Assembly (NCBI RefSeq): GCF_963662255.1
Contig: NC_085073.1
Location: 6,875,598 to 6,939,597 of the forward strand
Source: Cinclus cinclus
Taxonomy: Eukaryota; Chordata; Aves; Passeriformes; Cinclidae
DNA: 64,000 nucleotides
Reading direction: 5' to 3'
The position numbers and the translations under genes were made by a program. Below the pieces are notes generated by a model that was not told the origin of the DNA, searched no databases, and was given only the letters and a program-made list of their open reading frames with translations. This document shows positions 10,097 through 21,352 of the stretch, in pieces. The first letter of the stretch is position 1; the number at the start of each line of letters is the position of its first letter.

Positions 10097-12606
10097 AAAA
10101 TGACATCTGCCAAGTGGGCTCTTGAGTTTGGCTTCTTGGGGAAAGTTCTTCCTTTCAAAGCCAACTTGCCTGCGTCCCTTCCCGGGCTTTTACTACAAAA
10201 ATTCCAGAAGGACGAGGATTTCTCCCAGACCAAAGCTGCCCCCTCCTCCAAACCTGGCTGCCATCGGAGGCCCAAACGCGCCCTACAAAATGACATCTGC
10301 CAAGTGGGCTCTTGAGTTTGGCTTCTTGGGGAAAAGTGCCTCCTTTCGGAGTCAACTTGCCAGCGGCCCATGCAGGGCTTTTGCCGACAAAAATTCCATA
10401 AGGACGAGGATTTCTCCCAGAACAAAGCTGCCCCCTCCTCCAAACCTGGCTGCCATCGGAGGCCCAAACGCGCCCTACAAAATGACACCTGCCAAGTGGG
10501 CTCTTGAGTTTGGCTTCTTGGGTGGAAGTGCCTCCTTTCAAAGCCAACTTGCCTGCGTCCCGTCCTGGGCTTTAGACTACAAAAATTCCATAAGGACGAG
10601 GATTTCTCCCAGACCAAAGCTGCCCCCTCCTCCAAACCTGGCTGCCATCAGAGGCCCAAACGCGCCCCACAAAATGACATCTGCATTGTGGGTTCTTGAG
10701 TTTGGCTTCTTGGGGAAAAGTGCCTCCTTTCAAAGCCAACTTGCCTAACTTGCCTGCGGACCATGCGGGGTTTTTGCCTACAAAAATTCCATAAGGACGA
10801 GGATTTCTCCCAGACCAAAGCTGCCCCCTCCTCCAAACCTGGCTGCCATCGGAGGCCCAAACGTGCCCTACAAAATGACATCTGCATTGTGGGCTCTTGA
10901 GTTTGTCTTCTTGGGTGGAAGTACCTCCTTTCAAAGCCAACTTGCCTGCGGCCCGTCCTGGGCTTTTGCCTACAAAAATTCCATAAGGACGAGGATTTCT
11001 CCCAGACCAAAGCTGCCCCCTCCTCCAAACCTGGCTGCCATCGGAGGCCCAAACGTGCCCTACAAAATGACACCTGCCAAGTGGGCTCTTGAGTTTGGCT
11101 TCTTGGGGAAAAGTGACTCCTTTCAAAACCAACTTGCCTGTGTCCCGTCCCGGGCTTTTGCTACAAAAATTCCATAAGGACGAGGATTCCTCCCACACCA
11201 AAGCTGCCCCCTCCTCCAAACCTGGCTGCCATCGGAGGCCCAAACGCGCCCTACAAAATGACATCTGCCAAGTGGGCTCTTGAGTTTGGCTTCTTGGGGA
11301 AAAGTGCCTCCTTTCGGAGTCAACTCGCCGGCGGCCCATGCAGGGCTTTTGCCTCCAAAAATTCCATAAGGACGAGGATTTCTCCCAGACCAAAGCTGCC
11401 CCCTCCTCCAAACCTGGCTGCCATCGGAGGCCCAAACGTGCCCTACAAAATGACATCTGCCAAGTGGGCTCTTGAGTTTGGCTTCTTGGGTGGAAGTGCC
11501 TCCTTTCAAAGCCAACTTGCCTGCGGCCAGTCCTGGGCTTTTGCCTACAAAAATTCCATAAGGACGAGGATTTCTCCCAGACCAAAGCTGCCCCCTCCTC
11601 CAAACCTGGCTGCCATCGTAGGCCCAAACGCGCCCTACAAAATGACACCTGCCAAGTGGGCTCTTGAGTTTGGCTTCTTGGGGAAAAGTGCCTCCTTTCG
11701 GAGCCAACTTGCCTAACTAGCCTGCGGCCTGTGCTGGGCTTTTGCCTACAAAAATTCCATAAGGACGAGGATTTCTCCCAGACCAAAGCTGCCCCCTCCT
11801 CCAAACCTGGCTGCCATCGGAGGCCCAAACGTGCCCTACAAAATGACATCTGCCAAGTGGGCTCTTGAGTTTGGCTTCTTGGGTGGAAGTGCCTCCATTC
11901 AAAGCCAACTTGCCTGCGGCCCGTCCTGGGCTTTTGCCTACAAAAATTCCATAAGGACGAGGATTTCTCCCAGACCAAAGCTGCCCCCTCCTCCAAACCT
12001 GGCTGCCATCAGAGGCCCAAACGCGCCCCACAAAATGACACCTGCCTAGTGGGCTCTTGAGTTTGGCTTCTTGGGGAAAAGTGACTCCTTTCAAAACCAA
12101 CTTGCCTGTGTCCCGTCCCGGGCTTTTGCTACAAAAATTCCATAAGGACGAGGATTCCTCCCAGACCAAAGCTGCCCCCTCCTCCAAACCTGGCTGCCAT
12201 CGGAGGCCCAAACGCGCCCTACAAAATGACATCTGCCAAGTGGGCTCTTGAGTTTGGCTTCCTGGGGAAAAGTGCCTCCTTTCGGAGTCAACTTGCCTGC
12301 GGCCCATGCAGGGCTTTTGCCGACAAAAATTCCATAAGGACGAGGATTTCTCCCAGACCAAAGCTGCCCCCTCCTCCAAACCTGGCTGCCATCGGAGGCC
12401 CAAACGCGCCCTACAAAATGACACCTGCCAAGTGGGCTCTTGAGTTTGGCTTCTTGGGGAAAAGTGCCTCCTTTCAAAGCCAACTTGCCGGCGGCCCGTC
12501 CTGGGCTTGTGCCTACAAAAATTCCATAAGGACAAGGATTTCTCCCAGACCAAAGCTGCCCCCTCCTCCAAACCTGGCTGCCATCGGAGGCCCAAACGCG
12601 CCCTAC
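10097..12606 (+). repeat. J-led block with D units, left flank of segment A
   Basis: Starts are 10097 (J), 10287, 10479, 10671 (L), 10872 (W), 11064 (D), 11255, 11447, 11639 (L), 11840 (W), 12032 (D), 12223 and 12415. It has no P. The D units at 11064 and 12032 lead similar groups about 968 bp apart. The unit at 12032 has GCCTAGTGGG, a private change. Confidence 0.85.
11064..11254 (+). repeat. Reference monomer, class D (191 bp)
   Basis: Diagnostic sites are AGTGACTCC, CAAAACCAA, GTCCCGTCCCGGG and TTTTGCTAC, the last lacking one base so the unit is 191 bp. A subtype (39400, 40376, 42907, 43883, 48586, 63092) has CGGACTATTGC or CGGACGATTGC and CTCCGCCAAACC. Another subtype with GTGGTCTCTTGAG and GGTTTCTTGG starts at 29294, 30443, 33161 and 36283. 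All 191-bp units together are 6 of 138 monomers left of 26775 but 14 of 96 right of 45243. Confidence 0.92.
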
Positions 12607-12999
12607 AAAATGACATATGCCAAGTGGGCTCCTGAGTTTGGCTTCTTGGGGGAAAGTGCCTCCTTTCAAAGCCAACTTGCCTGCGGCCTGTGCTGGGCAT
12701 TTGCCTACAAAAATTCCATAAGGACGAGGATTTCTCCCAGACCAAAGCTGCCCCCTCCTCCAAACCTGGCTGCCATCGTAGGCCCAAACGCGCCCCACAA
12801 AATGACATCTGCATTGAGGGTTCTTGAGTTTGGCTTCTTGGGGAAAAGTGCCTCCTTTCGGAGCCAACTTGCCTAACTTGCCTGCGGCCCGTCCTGGGCT
12901 TTTGCCTACAAAAATTCCATAAGGATGAGGATTTCTCCCAGACCAAAGCTGCCCCCTCCTCCAAACCTGGCTGCCATCGGAGGCCCAAACGCGCCATAC

Positions 13000-13976
13000 A
13001 AAATGACATCTGCATTTTGGGTTCTTGAGTTTTGCTTCTTGGGGAAAAGTGCCTCCTTTCAAAGCCAACTTGCCTAACTTGCCTGCGGCACATGCGGGGT
13101 TTTTGCCTACAAAAATTCCATAAGGACGAGGATTTCTCCCAGACCAAAGCTGCCCCCTCCTCCAAACCTGGCTGCCATCAGAGGCCCAAACGCGCCCTAC
13201 AAAATGACACCTGCCAAGTGGGCTCTTGAGTTTGGCTTCTTGGGGAAAAGTGACTCCTTTCAAAACCAACTTGCCTGCGTCCCGTCCCGGGCTTTTGCTA
13301 CAAAAATTCCATAAGGACGAGGATTTCTCCCAGACCAAAGCTGCCCCCTCCTCCAAACCTGGCTGCCATCGGAGGCCCAAACGTGCCCTACAAAATGACA
13401 TCTGCATTGTGGGCTCTTGAGTTTGGCTTCTTGGGTGGAAGTACCTCCTTTCAAAGCCAACTTGCCTGCGGCCCGTCCTGGGCTTTTGCCTACAAAAATT
13501 CCATAAGGACGAGGATTTCTCCCAGACCAAAGCTGCCCCCTCCTCCAAACCTGGCTGCCATCGGAGGCCCAAACGCGCCCTACAAAATGACATCTGCCAA
13601 GTGGGCTCTTGAGTTTGGCTTCTTGGGGAAAAGTGCCTCCTTTCGGAGTCATGTTGCCGGCGGCCCATGCAGGGCTTTTGCCTACAAAAATTCCATAAGG
13701 ACGAGGATTTCTCCCAGACCAAAGCTGCCCCCTCCTCCAAACCTGGCTGCCATCGGACGCCAAAACGCGCCCTACAAAATGACACCTGCCATGTGGGCTC
13801 TTGAGTTTGTCTTCTTGGGGAAAACTGCCTCCTTTCAAAGCCAACTTGCCTAACTTGCCTGCGGCACATGCGGGGTTTTTGCCTACAAAAATTCCATAAG
13901 GACGAGGATTTCTCCCAGACCAAAGCTGCCCCCTCCTCCAAACCTGGCTGCCATCGGAGGCCCAAACGCGCCATAC
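13000..13976 (+). repeat. 977-bp group, copy 1 (L D W S P/L hybrid)
   Basis: Starts are 13000, 13201, 13392, 13584 and 13776. The L unit has the rare GCATTTTGGG, GAGTTTTGC and CGGCACATG. The group is repeated from 13977 at an offset of 977 bp and appears once in segment B (20385-21352). Its last unit is a P/L hybrid, which marks the crossover that made the duplication. Confidence 0.9.
13776..13976 (+). repeat. Hybrid P/L monomer, unequal-crossover junction
   Basis: The first part is P (GCCATGTGGG, TTTGTCTTCTTGG, GGGGAAAACTGCC) and the second is the L unit of 13000/13977 (TAACTTGCC insert and CGGCACATG). The switch lies in about 20 bp shared by both parents, near 13827-13847 (TCCTTTCAAAGCCAACTT). 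This is what a single exchange between a P unit and a downstream L unit would leave. Confidence 0.88.
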
Positions 13977-14944
13977 AAAATGACATCTGCATTTTGGGTT
14001 CTTGAGTTTTGCTTCTTGGGGAAAAGTGCCTCCTTTCAAAGCCAACTTGCCTAACTTGCCTGCGGCACATGCGGGGTTTTTGCCTACAAAAATTCCATAA
14101 GGACGAGGATTTCTCCCAGACCAAAGCTGCCCCCTCCTCCAAACCTGGCTGCCATCAGAGGCCCAAACGCGCCCTACAAAATGACACCTGCCAAGTGGGC
14201 TCTTGAGTTTGGCTTCTTGGGGAAAAGTGACTCCTTTCAAAACCAACTTGCCTGCGTCCCGTCCCGGGCTTTTGCTACAAAAATTCCATAAGGACGAGGA
14301 TTTCTCCCAGACCAAAGCTGCCCCCTCCTCCAAACCTGGCTGCCATCGGAGGCCCAAACGTGCCCTACAAAATGACATCTGCATTGTGGGCTCTTGAGTT
14401 TGGCTTCTTGGGTGGAAGTACCTCCTTTCAAAGCCAACTTGCCTGCGGCCCGTCCTGGGCTTTTGCCTACAAAAATTCCATAAGGACGAGGATTTCTCCC
14501 AGACCAAAGCTGCCCCCTCCTCCAAACCTGGCTGCCATCGGAGGCCCAAACGCGCCCTACAAAATGACATCTGCCAAGTGGGCTCTTGAGTTTGGCTTCT
14601 TGGGGAAAAGTGCCTCCTTTCGGAGTCATGTTGCCGGCGGCCCATGCAGGGCTTTTGCCTACAAAAATTCCATAAGGACGAGGATTTCTCCCAGACCAAA
14701 GCTGCCCCCTCCTCCAAACCTGGCTGCCATCGGACGCCAAAACGCGCCCTACAAAATGACACCTGCCATGTGGGCTCTTGAGTTTGTCTTCTTGGGGAAA
14801 ACTGCCTCCTTTCAAAGCCAACTTCCCTGCATCAGGTCCTGGGCTTTTGCCTACAAAAATTCCATAAGGACGAGGATTTCTCCCAGACCAAAGCTGCCCC
14901 CTCCTCCAAACCTGGCTGCCATCGGACACCAAAACGCGCCCTAC
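13977..14944 (+). repeat. 977-bp group, copy 2 (L D W S P)
   Basis: Starts are 13977, 14178, 14369, 14561 and 14753. It matches copy 1 until the last unit, which here is a complete P with GCATCAGGTCC. The change CATCAGG in place of CATCCGG is shared with the P unit at 21161 in segment B. Confidence 0.9.
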
Positions 14945-16679
14945 AAAATGACATCTGCCAAGTGGGCTCTTGAGTTTGGCTTCTTGGGGAAAGTTCTTCC
15001 TTTCAAAGCCAACTTGCCTGCGTCCCTTCCCGGGCTTTTACTACAAAAATTCCATAAGGACGAGGATTTCTCCCAGACCAAAGCTGCCCCCTCCTCCAAA
15101 CCTGGCTGCCATCGGAGGCCCAAACGCGCCCTACAAAATGACATCTGCCAAGTGGGCTCTTGAGTTTGGCTTCTTGGGGAAAAGTGCCTCCTTTCGGAGT
15201 CAACTTGCCGGCGGCCCATGCAGGGCTTTTGCCGACAAAAATTCCATAAGGACGAGGATTTCTCCCAGACCAAAGCTGCCCCCTCCTCCAAACCTGGCTG
15301 CCATCGGAGGCCCAAACGTGCCCTACAAAATGACATCTGCCAAGTGGGCTCTTGAGTTTGGCTTCTTGGGTGGAAGTGCCTCCTTTCAAAGCCAACTTGC
15401 CTGCGTCCCGTCCTGGGCTTTTGCCTACAAAAATTCCATAAGGACGAGGATTTCTCCCAGACCAAAGCTGCCCCCTCCTCCAAACCTGGCTGCCATCGGA
15501 GGCCCAAACGCGCCCTACAAAATGACATCTGCATTGTGGGTTCTTGAGTTTGGCTTCTTGGGGAAAAGTGCCTCCTTTCAAAGCCAACTTGCCTAACTTG
15601 CCTGCGGCCCATGCGGGGTTTTTGCCTACAAAAATTCCATAAGGACGAGGATTTCTCCCAGACCAAAGCTGCCCCCTCCTCCAAACCTGGCTGCCATCGG
15701 AGGCCCAAACGCGCCCTACAAAATGACACCTGCCAAGTGGGCTCTTGAGTTTGGCTTCTTGGGGAAAAGTGACTCCTTTCAAAACCAACTTGCCTGCGTC
15801 CCGTCCCGGGCTTTTGCCTCCAAAAATTCCATAAGGACGAGGATTCCTGCCAGACCAAAGCTGCCCCCTCCTCCAAACCTGGCTGCCATCGGAGGCCCAA
15901 ACGCGCCCTACAAAATGACATCTGCCAAGTGGGCTCTTGAGTTTGGCTTTCTGGGGAAAAGTGCCTCCTTTCGGAGTCAACTTGCCTGCGGCCCGTCCTG
16001 GGCTTTTGCCTACAAAAATTCCATAAGGACGAGGATTTCTCCCAGACCAAAGCTGCCCCCTCCTCCAAACCTGGCTGCCATCGGAGGCCCAAACGCGCCC
16101 TACAAAATGACACCTGCCAAGTGGGCTCTTGAGTTTGGCTTCTTGGGGAAAAGTGACTCCTTTCAAAACCAACTTGCCTGCGTCCCGTCCCGGGCTTTTG
16201 CCTCCAAAAATTCCATAAGGACGAGGATTCCTGCCAGACCAAAGCTGCCCCCTCCTCCAAACCTGGCTGCCATCGGAGGCCCAAACGCGCCCTACAAAAT
16301 GACATCTGCCAAGTGGGCTCTTGAGTTTGGCTTTCTGGGGAAAAGTGCCTCCTTTCGGAGTCAACTTGCCTGCGGCCCGTCCTGGGCTTTTGCCTACAAA
16401 AATTCCATAAGGACGAGGATTTCTCCCAGACCAAAGCTGCCCCCTCCTCCAAACCTGGCTGCCATCGGACGCCAAAACGCGCCCTACAAAATGACACCTG
16501 CCATGTGAGCTCTTGAGTTTGTCTTCTTGGGGAAAACTGCCTCCTTTCAAAGCCAACTTCCCTGCATCCGGTCCTGGGCTTTTGCCTACAAAAATTCCAT
16601 AAGGACGAGGATTTCTCCCAGACCAAAGCTGCCCCCTCCTCCAAACCTGGCTGCCATCGGACACCAAAACGCGCCCTAC
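14945..16679 (+). repeat. 9-unit HOR with doubled D2-S dimer (J S W L D2 S D2 S P)
   Basis: Starts are 14945, 15135, 15327, 15519, 15720, 15912, 16104, 16296 and 16488. The dimers 15720-16103 and 16104-16487 are consecutive copies of the same 384-bp pair. The closing P carries GCCATGTGAGC, a rare change also found at 23297. Confidence 0.9.
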
Positions 16680-18432
16680 AAAATGACATCTGCCAAGTGG
16701 GCTCTTGAGTTTGGCTTCTTGGGGAAAGTTCTTCCTTTCAAAGCCAACTTGCCTGCGTCCCTTCCCGGGCTTTTACTACAAAAATTCCATAAGGACGAGG
16801 ATTTCTCCCAGACCAAAGCTGCCCCCTCCTCCAAACCTGGCTGCCATCGGAGGCCCAAACGCGCCCTACAAAATGACATCTGCCAAGTGGGCTCTTGAGT
16901 TTGGCTTCTTGGGGAAAAGTGCCTCCTTTCGGAGTCAACTTGCCTGCGGCCCATGCAGGGCTTTTGCCGACAAAAATTCCATAAGGACGAGGATTTCTCC
17001 CAGAACAAAGCTGCCCCCTCCTCCAAACCTGGCTGCCATCGGAGGCCCAAACGCGCCCTACAAAATGACACCTGCCAAGTGGGCTCTTGAGTTTGGCTTC
17101 TTGGGTGGAAGTGCCTCCTTTCAAAGCCAACTTGCCTGCGGCCCGTCCTGGGCTTTTGCCTACAAAAATTCCATAAGGATGAGGATTTCTCTCAGACCAA
17201 AGCTGCCCCCTCCTCCAAACCTGGCTGCCATCGGAGGCCCAAACGCGCCCTACAAAATGACATCTGCATTGTGGGTTCTTGAGTTTGGCTTCTTGGGGAA
17301 AAGTGCCTCCTTTCAAAGCCAACTTGCCTAACTTGCCTGCGGCCCATGCGGGGTTTTTGCCTACAAAAATTCCATAAGGACGAGGATTTCTCCCAGACCA
17401 AAGCTGCCCCCTCCTCCAAACCTGGCTGCCATCGGAGGCCCAAACGTGCCCTACAAAATGACATCTGCATTGTGGGCTCTTGAGTTTGGCTTCTTGGGTG
17501 GAAGTACCTCCTTTCAAAGCCAACTTGCCTGCGGCCCGTCCTGGGCTTTTGCCTACAAAAATTCCATAAGGACGAGGATTTCTCCCAGACCAAAGCTGCC
17601 CCCTCCTCCAAACCTGGCTGCCATCGGAGGCCCAAACGCGCCCTACAAAATGACATCTGCCAAGTGGGCTCTTGAGTTTGGCTTCTTGGGGAAAAGTAAG
17701 TCATTTCAAAGCCAACTTGCCTAACTTGCCTGCGGCCCGTCCTGGGCTTTTGCCTACAAAAATTCCATAAGGACGAGGATTTCTCCCAGACCAAAGCTGC
17801 CCCCTCCTCCAAACCTGGCTGCCATCAGAGGCCCAAACGCGCCCCACAAAATGACATCTGCATTGAGGGTTCTTGAGTTTGGCTTCTTGGGGAAAAGTGC
17901 CTCCTTTCGGAGCCAACTTGCCTAACTTGCCTGCGGCCCGTCCTGGGCTTTTGAGTACAAAAATTCCAGAAGGACGAGGATTTCTCCCAGACCAAAGCTG
18001 CCCCCTCCTCCAAACCTGGCTGCCATCGGAGGCCCAAACGCGCCCTACAAAATGACATCTGCCAAGTGGGCTCTTGAGTTTGGCTTCTTGGGGAAAAGTG
18101 CCTCCTTTCGGAGTCATCTTGCCGGCGGCCCATGCAGGGCTTTTGCCTACAAAAATTCCATAAGGACGAGGATTTCTCCCAGACCAAAGCTGCCCCCTCC
18201 TCCAAACCTGGCTGCCATCGGACGCCAAAACGCGCCCTACAAAATGACACCTGCCATGTGGGCTCTTGAGTTTGTCTTCTTGGGGAAAACTGCCTCCTTT
18301 CAAAGCCAACTTCCCTGCATCCGGTCCTGGGCTTTTGCCTACAAAAATTCCATAAGGACGAGGATTTCTCCCAGACCAAAGCTGCCCCCTCCTCCAAACC
18401 TGGCTGCCATCGGACACCAAAACGCGCCCTAC
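16680..18432 (+). repeat. 9-mer HOR, copy 2 (1753 bp)
   Basis: Starts are 16680, 16870, 17062, 17254, 17455, 17647, 17848, 18049 and 18241. Unit order and lengths equal copy 1 (778-2530) at an offset of 15902 bp. One visible difference: the unit at 17647 has CCAAGTGGGC where its counterpart at 1745 has CCAAGTTCGC. Confidence 0.9.
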
Positions 18433-19991
18433 AAAATGACATCTGCCAAGTGGGCTCTTGAGTTTGGCTTCTTGGGGAAAGTTCTTCCTTTCAAAGCCAA
18501 CTTGCCTGCGTCCCTTTCCGGGCTTTTACTACAAAAATTCCATAAGGACGAGGATTTCTCCCAGACCAAAGCTGCCCCCTCCTCCAAACCTGGCTGCCAT
18601 CGGATGCCCAAACGTGCCCTACAAAATGACATCTGCCAAGTGGGCTCTTGAGTTTGGCTTCTTGGGGAAAAGTGCCTCCTTTCAAAGCCAACTTGCCTAA
18701 CTTGCCTGCGGGCCGTCCTGGGCTTTTGCCTACAAAAATTCCATAAGGACGAGGATTTCTCCCAGACCAAAGCTGCCCCCTCCTCCAAACCTGGCTGCCA
18801 TCGGATGCCCAAACGTGCCCTACAAAATGACATCTGCCAAGTGGGCTCTTGAGTTTGGCTTCTTGGGTGGAAGTACCTCCTTTCAAAGCCAACTTGCCTG
18901 CGGCCCGTCCTGGGCTTTTGCCTACAAAAATTCCATAAGGACGAGGATTTCTCCCAGACCAAAGCTGCCCCCTCCTCCAAACCTGGCTGCCATCGGAGGC
19001 CCAAACGCGCCCTACAAAATGACATCTGCCAAGTGGGCTCTTGAGTTTGGCTTCTTGAGGGAAAGTGCCTCCTTTCAAAGCCTGCTTGCCTAACTAGCCT
19101 GCGGCCCGTGCTGGGCTTTAGACTACAAAAATTCCATAAGGACGAGGATTTCTCCCAGACCAAAGCTGCCCCCTCCTCCAAACCTGGCTGCCATCGGACA
19201 CCAAAACGCGCCCTACAAAATGACATCTGCCAAGTGGGCTCTTGAGTTTGGCTTCTTGGGGAAAGTTCTTCCTTTCAAAGCCAACTTGCCTGCGTCCCTT
19301 CCCGGGCTTTTACTACAAAAATTCCATAAGGACGAGGATTTCTCCCAGACCAAAGCTGCCCCCTCCTCCAAACCTGGCTGCCATCGGAGGCCCAAAAGCG
19401 CCCTACAAAATGACACCTGCCAAGTGGGCTCTTGAGTTTGGCTTCTTGGGTGGAAGTGCCTCCTTTCAAAGCCAACTTGCCTGCGGCCCGTCCTGGGCTT
19501 TTGCCTACAAAAATTCCATAAGGATGAGGATTTCTCCCAGACCAAAGCTGCCCCCTCCTCCAAACCTGGCTGCCATCGGAGGCCCAAACGCGCCCTACAA
19601 AATGACATCTGCATTGTGGGCTCTTGAGTTTGGCTTCTTGGGGAAAAGTGCCTCCTTTCAAAGCCAACTTGCCTAACTTGCCTGCGGCCCATGCGGGGTT
19701 TTTGCCTACAAAAATTCCATAAGGACGAGGATTTCTCCCAGACCAAAGCTGCCCCCTCCTCCAAACCTGGCTGCCATCGGAGGCCCAAACGCGCCCTACA
19801 AAATGACATCTGCCAAGTGGGCTCTTGAGTTTGGCTTTCTGGGGAAAAGTGCCTCCTTTCGGAGTCAACTTGCCTGCGGCCCGTCCTGGGCTTTTGCCTA
19901 CAAAAATTCCATAAGGACGAGGATTTCTCCCAGACCAAAGCTTCTCCCTCCTCCAAACCTGGCTGCCATCGGAGGCCCAAACGCGCCCTAC
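18433..19991 (+). repeat. Short J-led groups ending segment A
   Basis: First group: 18433 (J), 18623 (L), 18824 (W), 19016 (L), 784 bp. Second: 19217 (J), 19407 (W), 19599 (L), 19800 (S). Rare markers are GTCCCTTTCCGGG and ATCGGATGCCC, both shared with 25225-25807 in segment B, and AAAAGCGCCC at 19394, which is private. Confidence 0.87.
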
Positions 19992-20384
19992 AAAATGACA
20001 TATGCCAAGTGGGCTCCTGAGTTTGGCTTCTTGGGGGAAAGTGCCTCCTTTCAAAGCCAACTTGCCTGCGGCCTGTGCTGGGCTTTTGCCTACAAAAATT
20101 CCATAAGGACGAGGATTTCTCCCAGACCAAAGCTGCCCCCTCCTCCAAACCTGGCTGCCATCGTAGGCCCAAACGCGCCCCACAAAATGACATCTGCATT
20201 GAGGGTTCTTGAGTTTGGCTTCTTGGGGAAAAGTGCCTCCTTTCGGAGCCAACTTGCCTAACTTGCCTGCGGCCCGTCCTGGGCTTTTGCCTACAAAAAT
20301 TCCATAAGGATGAGGATTTCTCCCAGACCAAAGCTGCCCCCTCCTCCAAACCTGGCTGCCATCGGAGGCCCAAACGCGCCATAC

Positions 20385-21352
20385 AAAATGACATCTGCAT
20401 TTTGGGTTCTTGAGTTTTGCTTCTTGGGGAAAAGTGCCTCCTTTCAAAGCCAACTTGCCTAACTTGCCTGCGGCACATGCGGGGTTTTTGCCTACAAAAA
20501 TTCCATAAGGACGAGGATTTCTCCCAGACCAAAGCTGCCCCCTCCTCCAAACCTGGCTGCCATCAGAGGCCCAAACGCGCCCTACAAAATGACACCTGCC
20601 AAGTGGGCTCTTGAGTTTGGCTTCTTGGGGAAAAGTGACTCCTTTCAAAACCAACTTGCCTGCGTCCCGTCCCGGGCTTTTGCTACAAAAATTCCATAAG
20701 GACGAGGATTTCTCCCAGACCAAAGCTGCCCCCTCCTCCAAACCTGGCTGCCATCGGAGGCCCAAACGTGCCCTACAAAATGACATCTGCATTGTGGGCT
20801 CTTGAGTTTGGCTTCTTGGGTGGAAGTACCTCCTTTCAAAGCCAACTTGCCTGCGGCCCGTCCTGGGCTTTTGCCTACAAAAATTCCATAAGGACGAGGA
20901 TTTCTCCCAGACCAAAGCTGCCCCCTCCTCCAAACCTGGCTGCCATCGGAGGCCCAAACGCGCCCTACAAAATGACATCTGCCAAGTGGGCTCTTGAGTT
21001 TGGCTTCTTGGGGAAAAGTGCCTCCTTTCGGAGTCATGTTGCCGGCGGCCCATGCAGGGCTTTTGCCTACAAAAATTCCATAAGGACGAGGATTTCTCCC
21101 AGACCAAAGCTGCCCCCTCCTCCAAACCTGGCTGCCATCAGAGGCCCAAACGCGCCCCACAAAATGACACCTGCCATGTGGGCTCTTGAGTTTGTCTTCT
21201 TGGGGAAAACTGCCTCCTTTCAAAGCCAACTTCCCTGCATCAGGTCCTGGCCTTTTGCCTACAAAAATTCCATAAGGACGAGGATTTCTCCCAGACCAAA
21301 GCTGCCCCCTCCTCCAAACCTGGCTGCCATCGGACACCAAAACGCGCCCTAC
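20385..21352 (+). repeat. 977-bp group, single copy in segment B
   Basis: Starts are 20385 (L), 20586 (D), 20777 (W), 20969 (S) and 21161 (P). Offset to copy 2 in segment A is 6408 bp. The S unit 20969 ends ATCAGAGG and CGCCCCAC instead of GGACGCC, a local replacement of the tail absent from A. Confidence 0.88.

Larger units (their letters stand above)
12607..19991 (+). repeat. Segment A of a large tandem duplication (7385 bp)
   Basis: It starts at a unit with ACATATGCCAAG and GGGCTCCTGAG, which recurs at 19992 exactly where segment B begins. A and B are collinear in monomer order and share rare variants: GCATTTTGGG with GAGTTTTGC, CGGCACATG, GCATCAGGTCC and GCCATGTGAGC. A contains two copies of a 977-bp group (13000 and 13977) where B has one, and the L unit 19016-19216 that B lacks. 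Its unit at 19800 has a private CAAAGCTTCTCCC. Confidence 0.9.
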
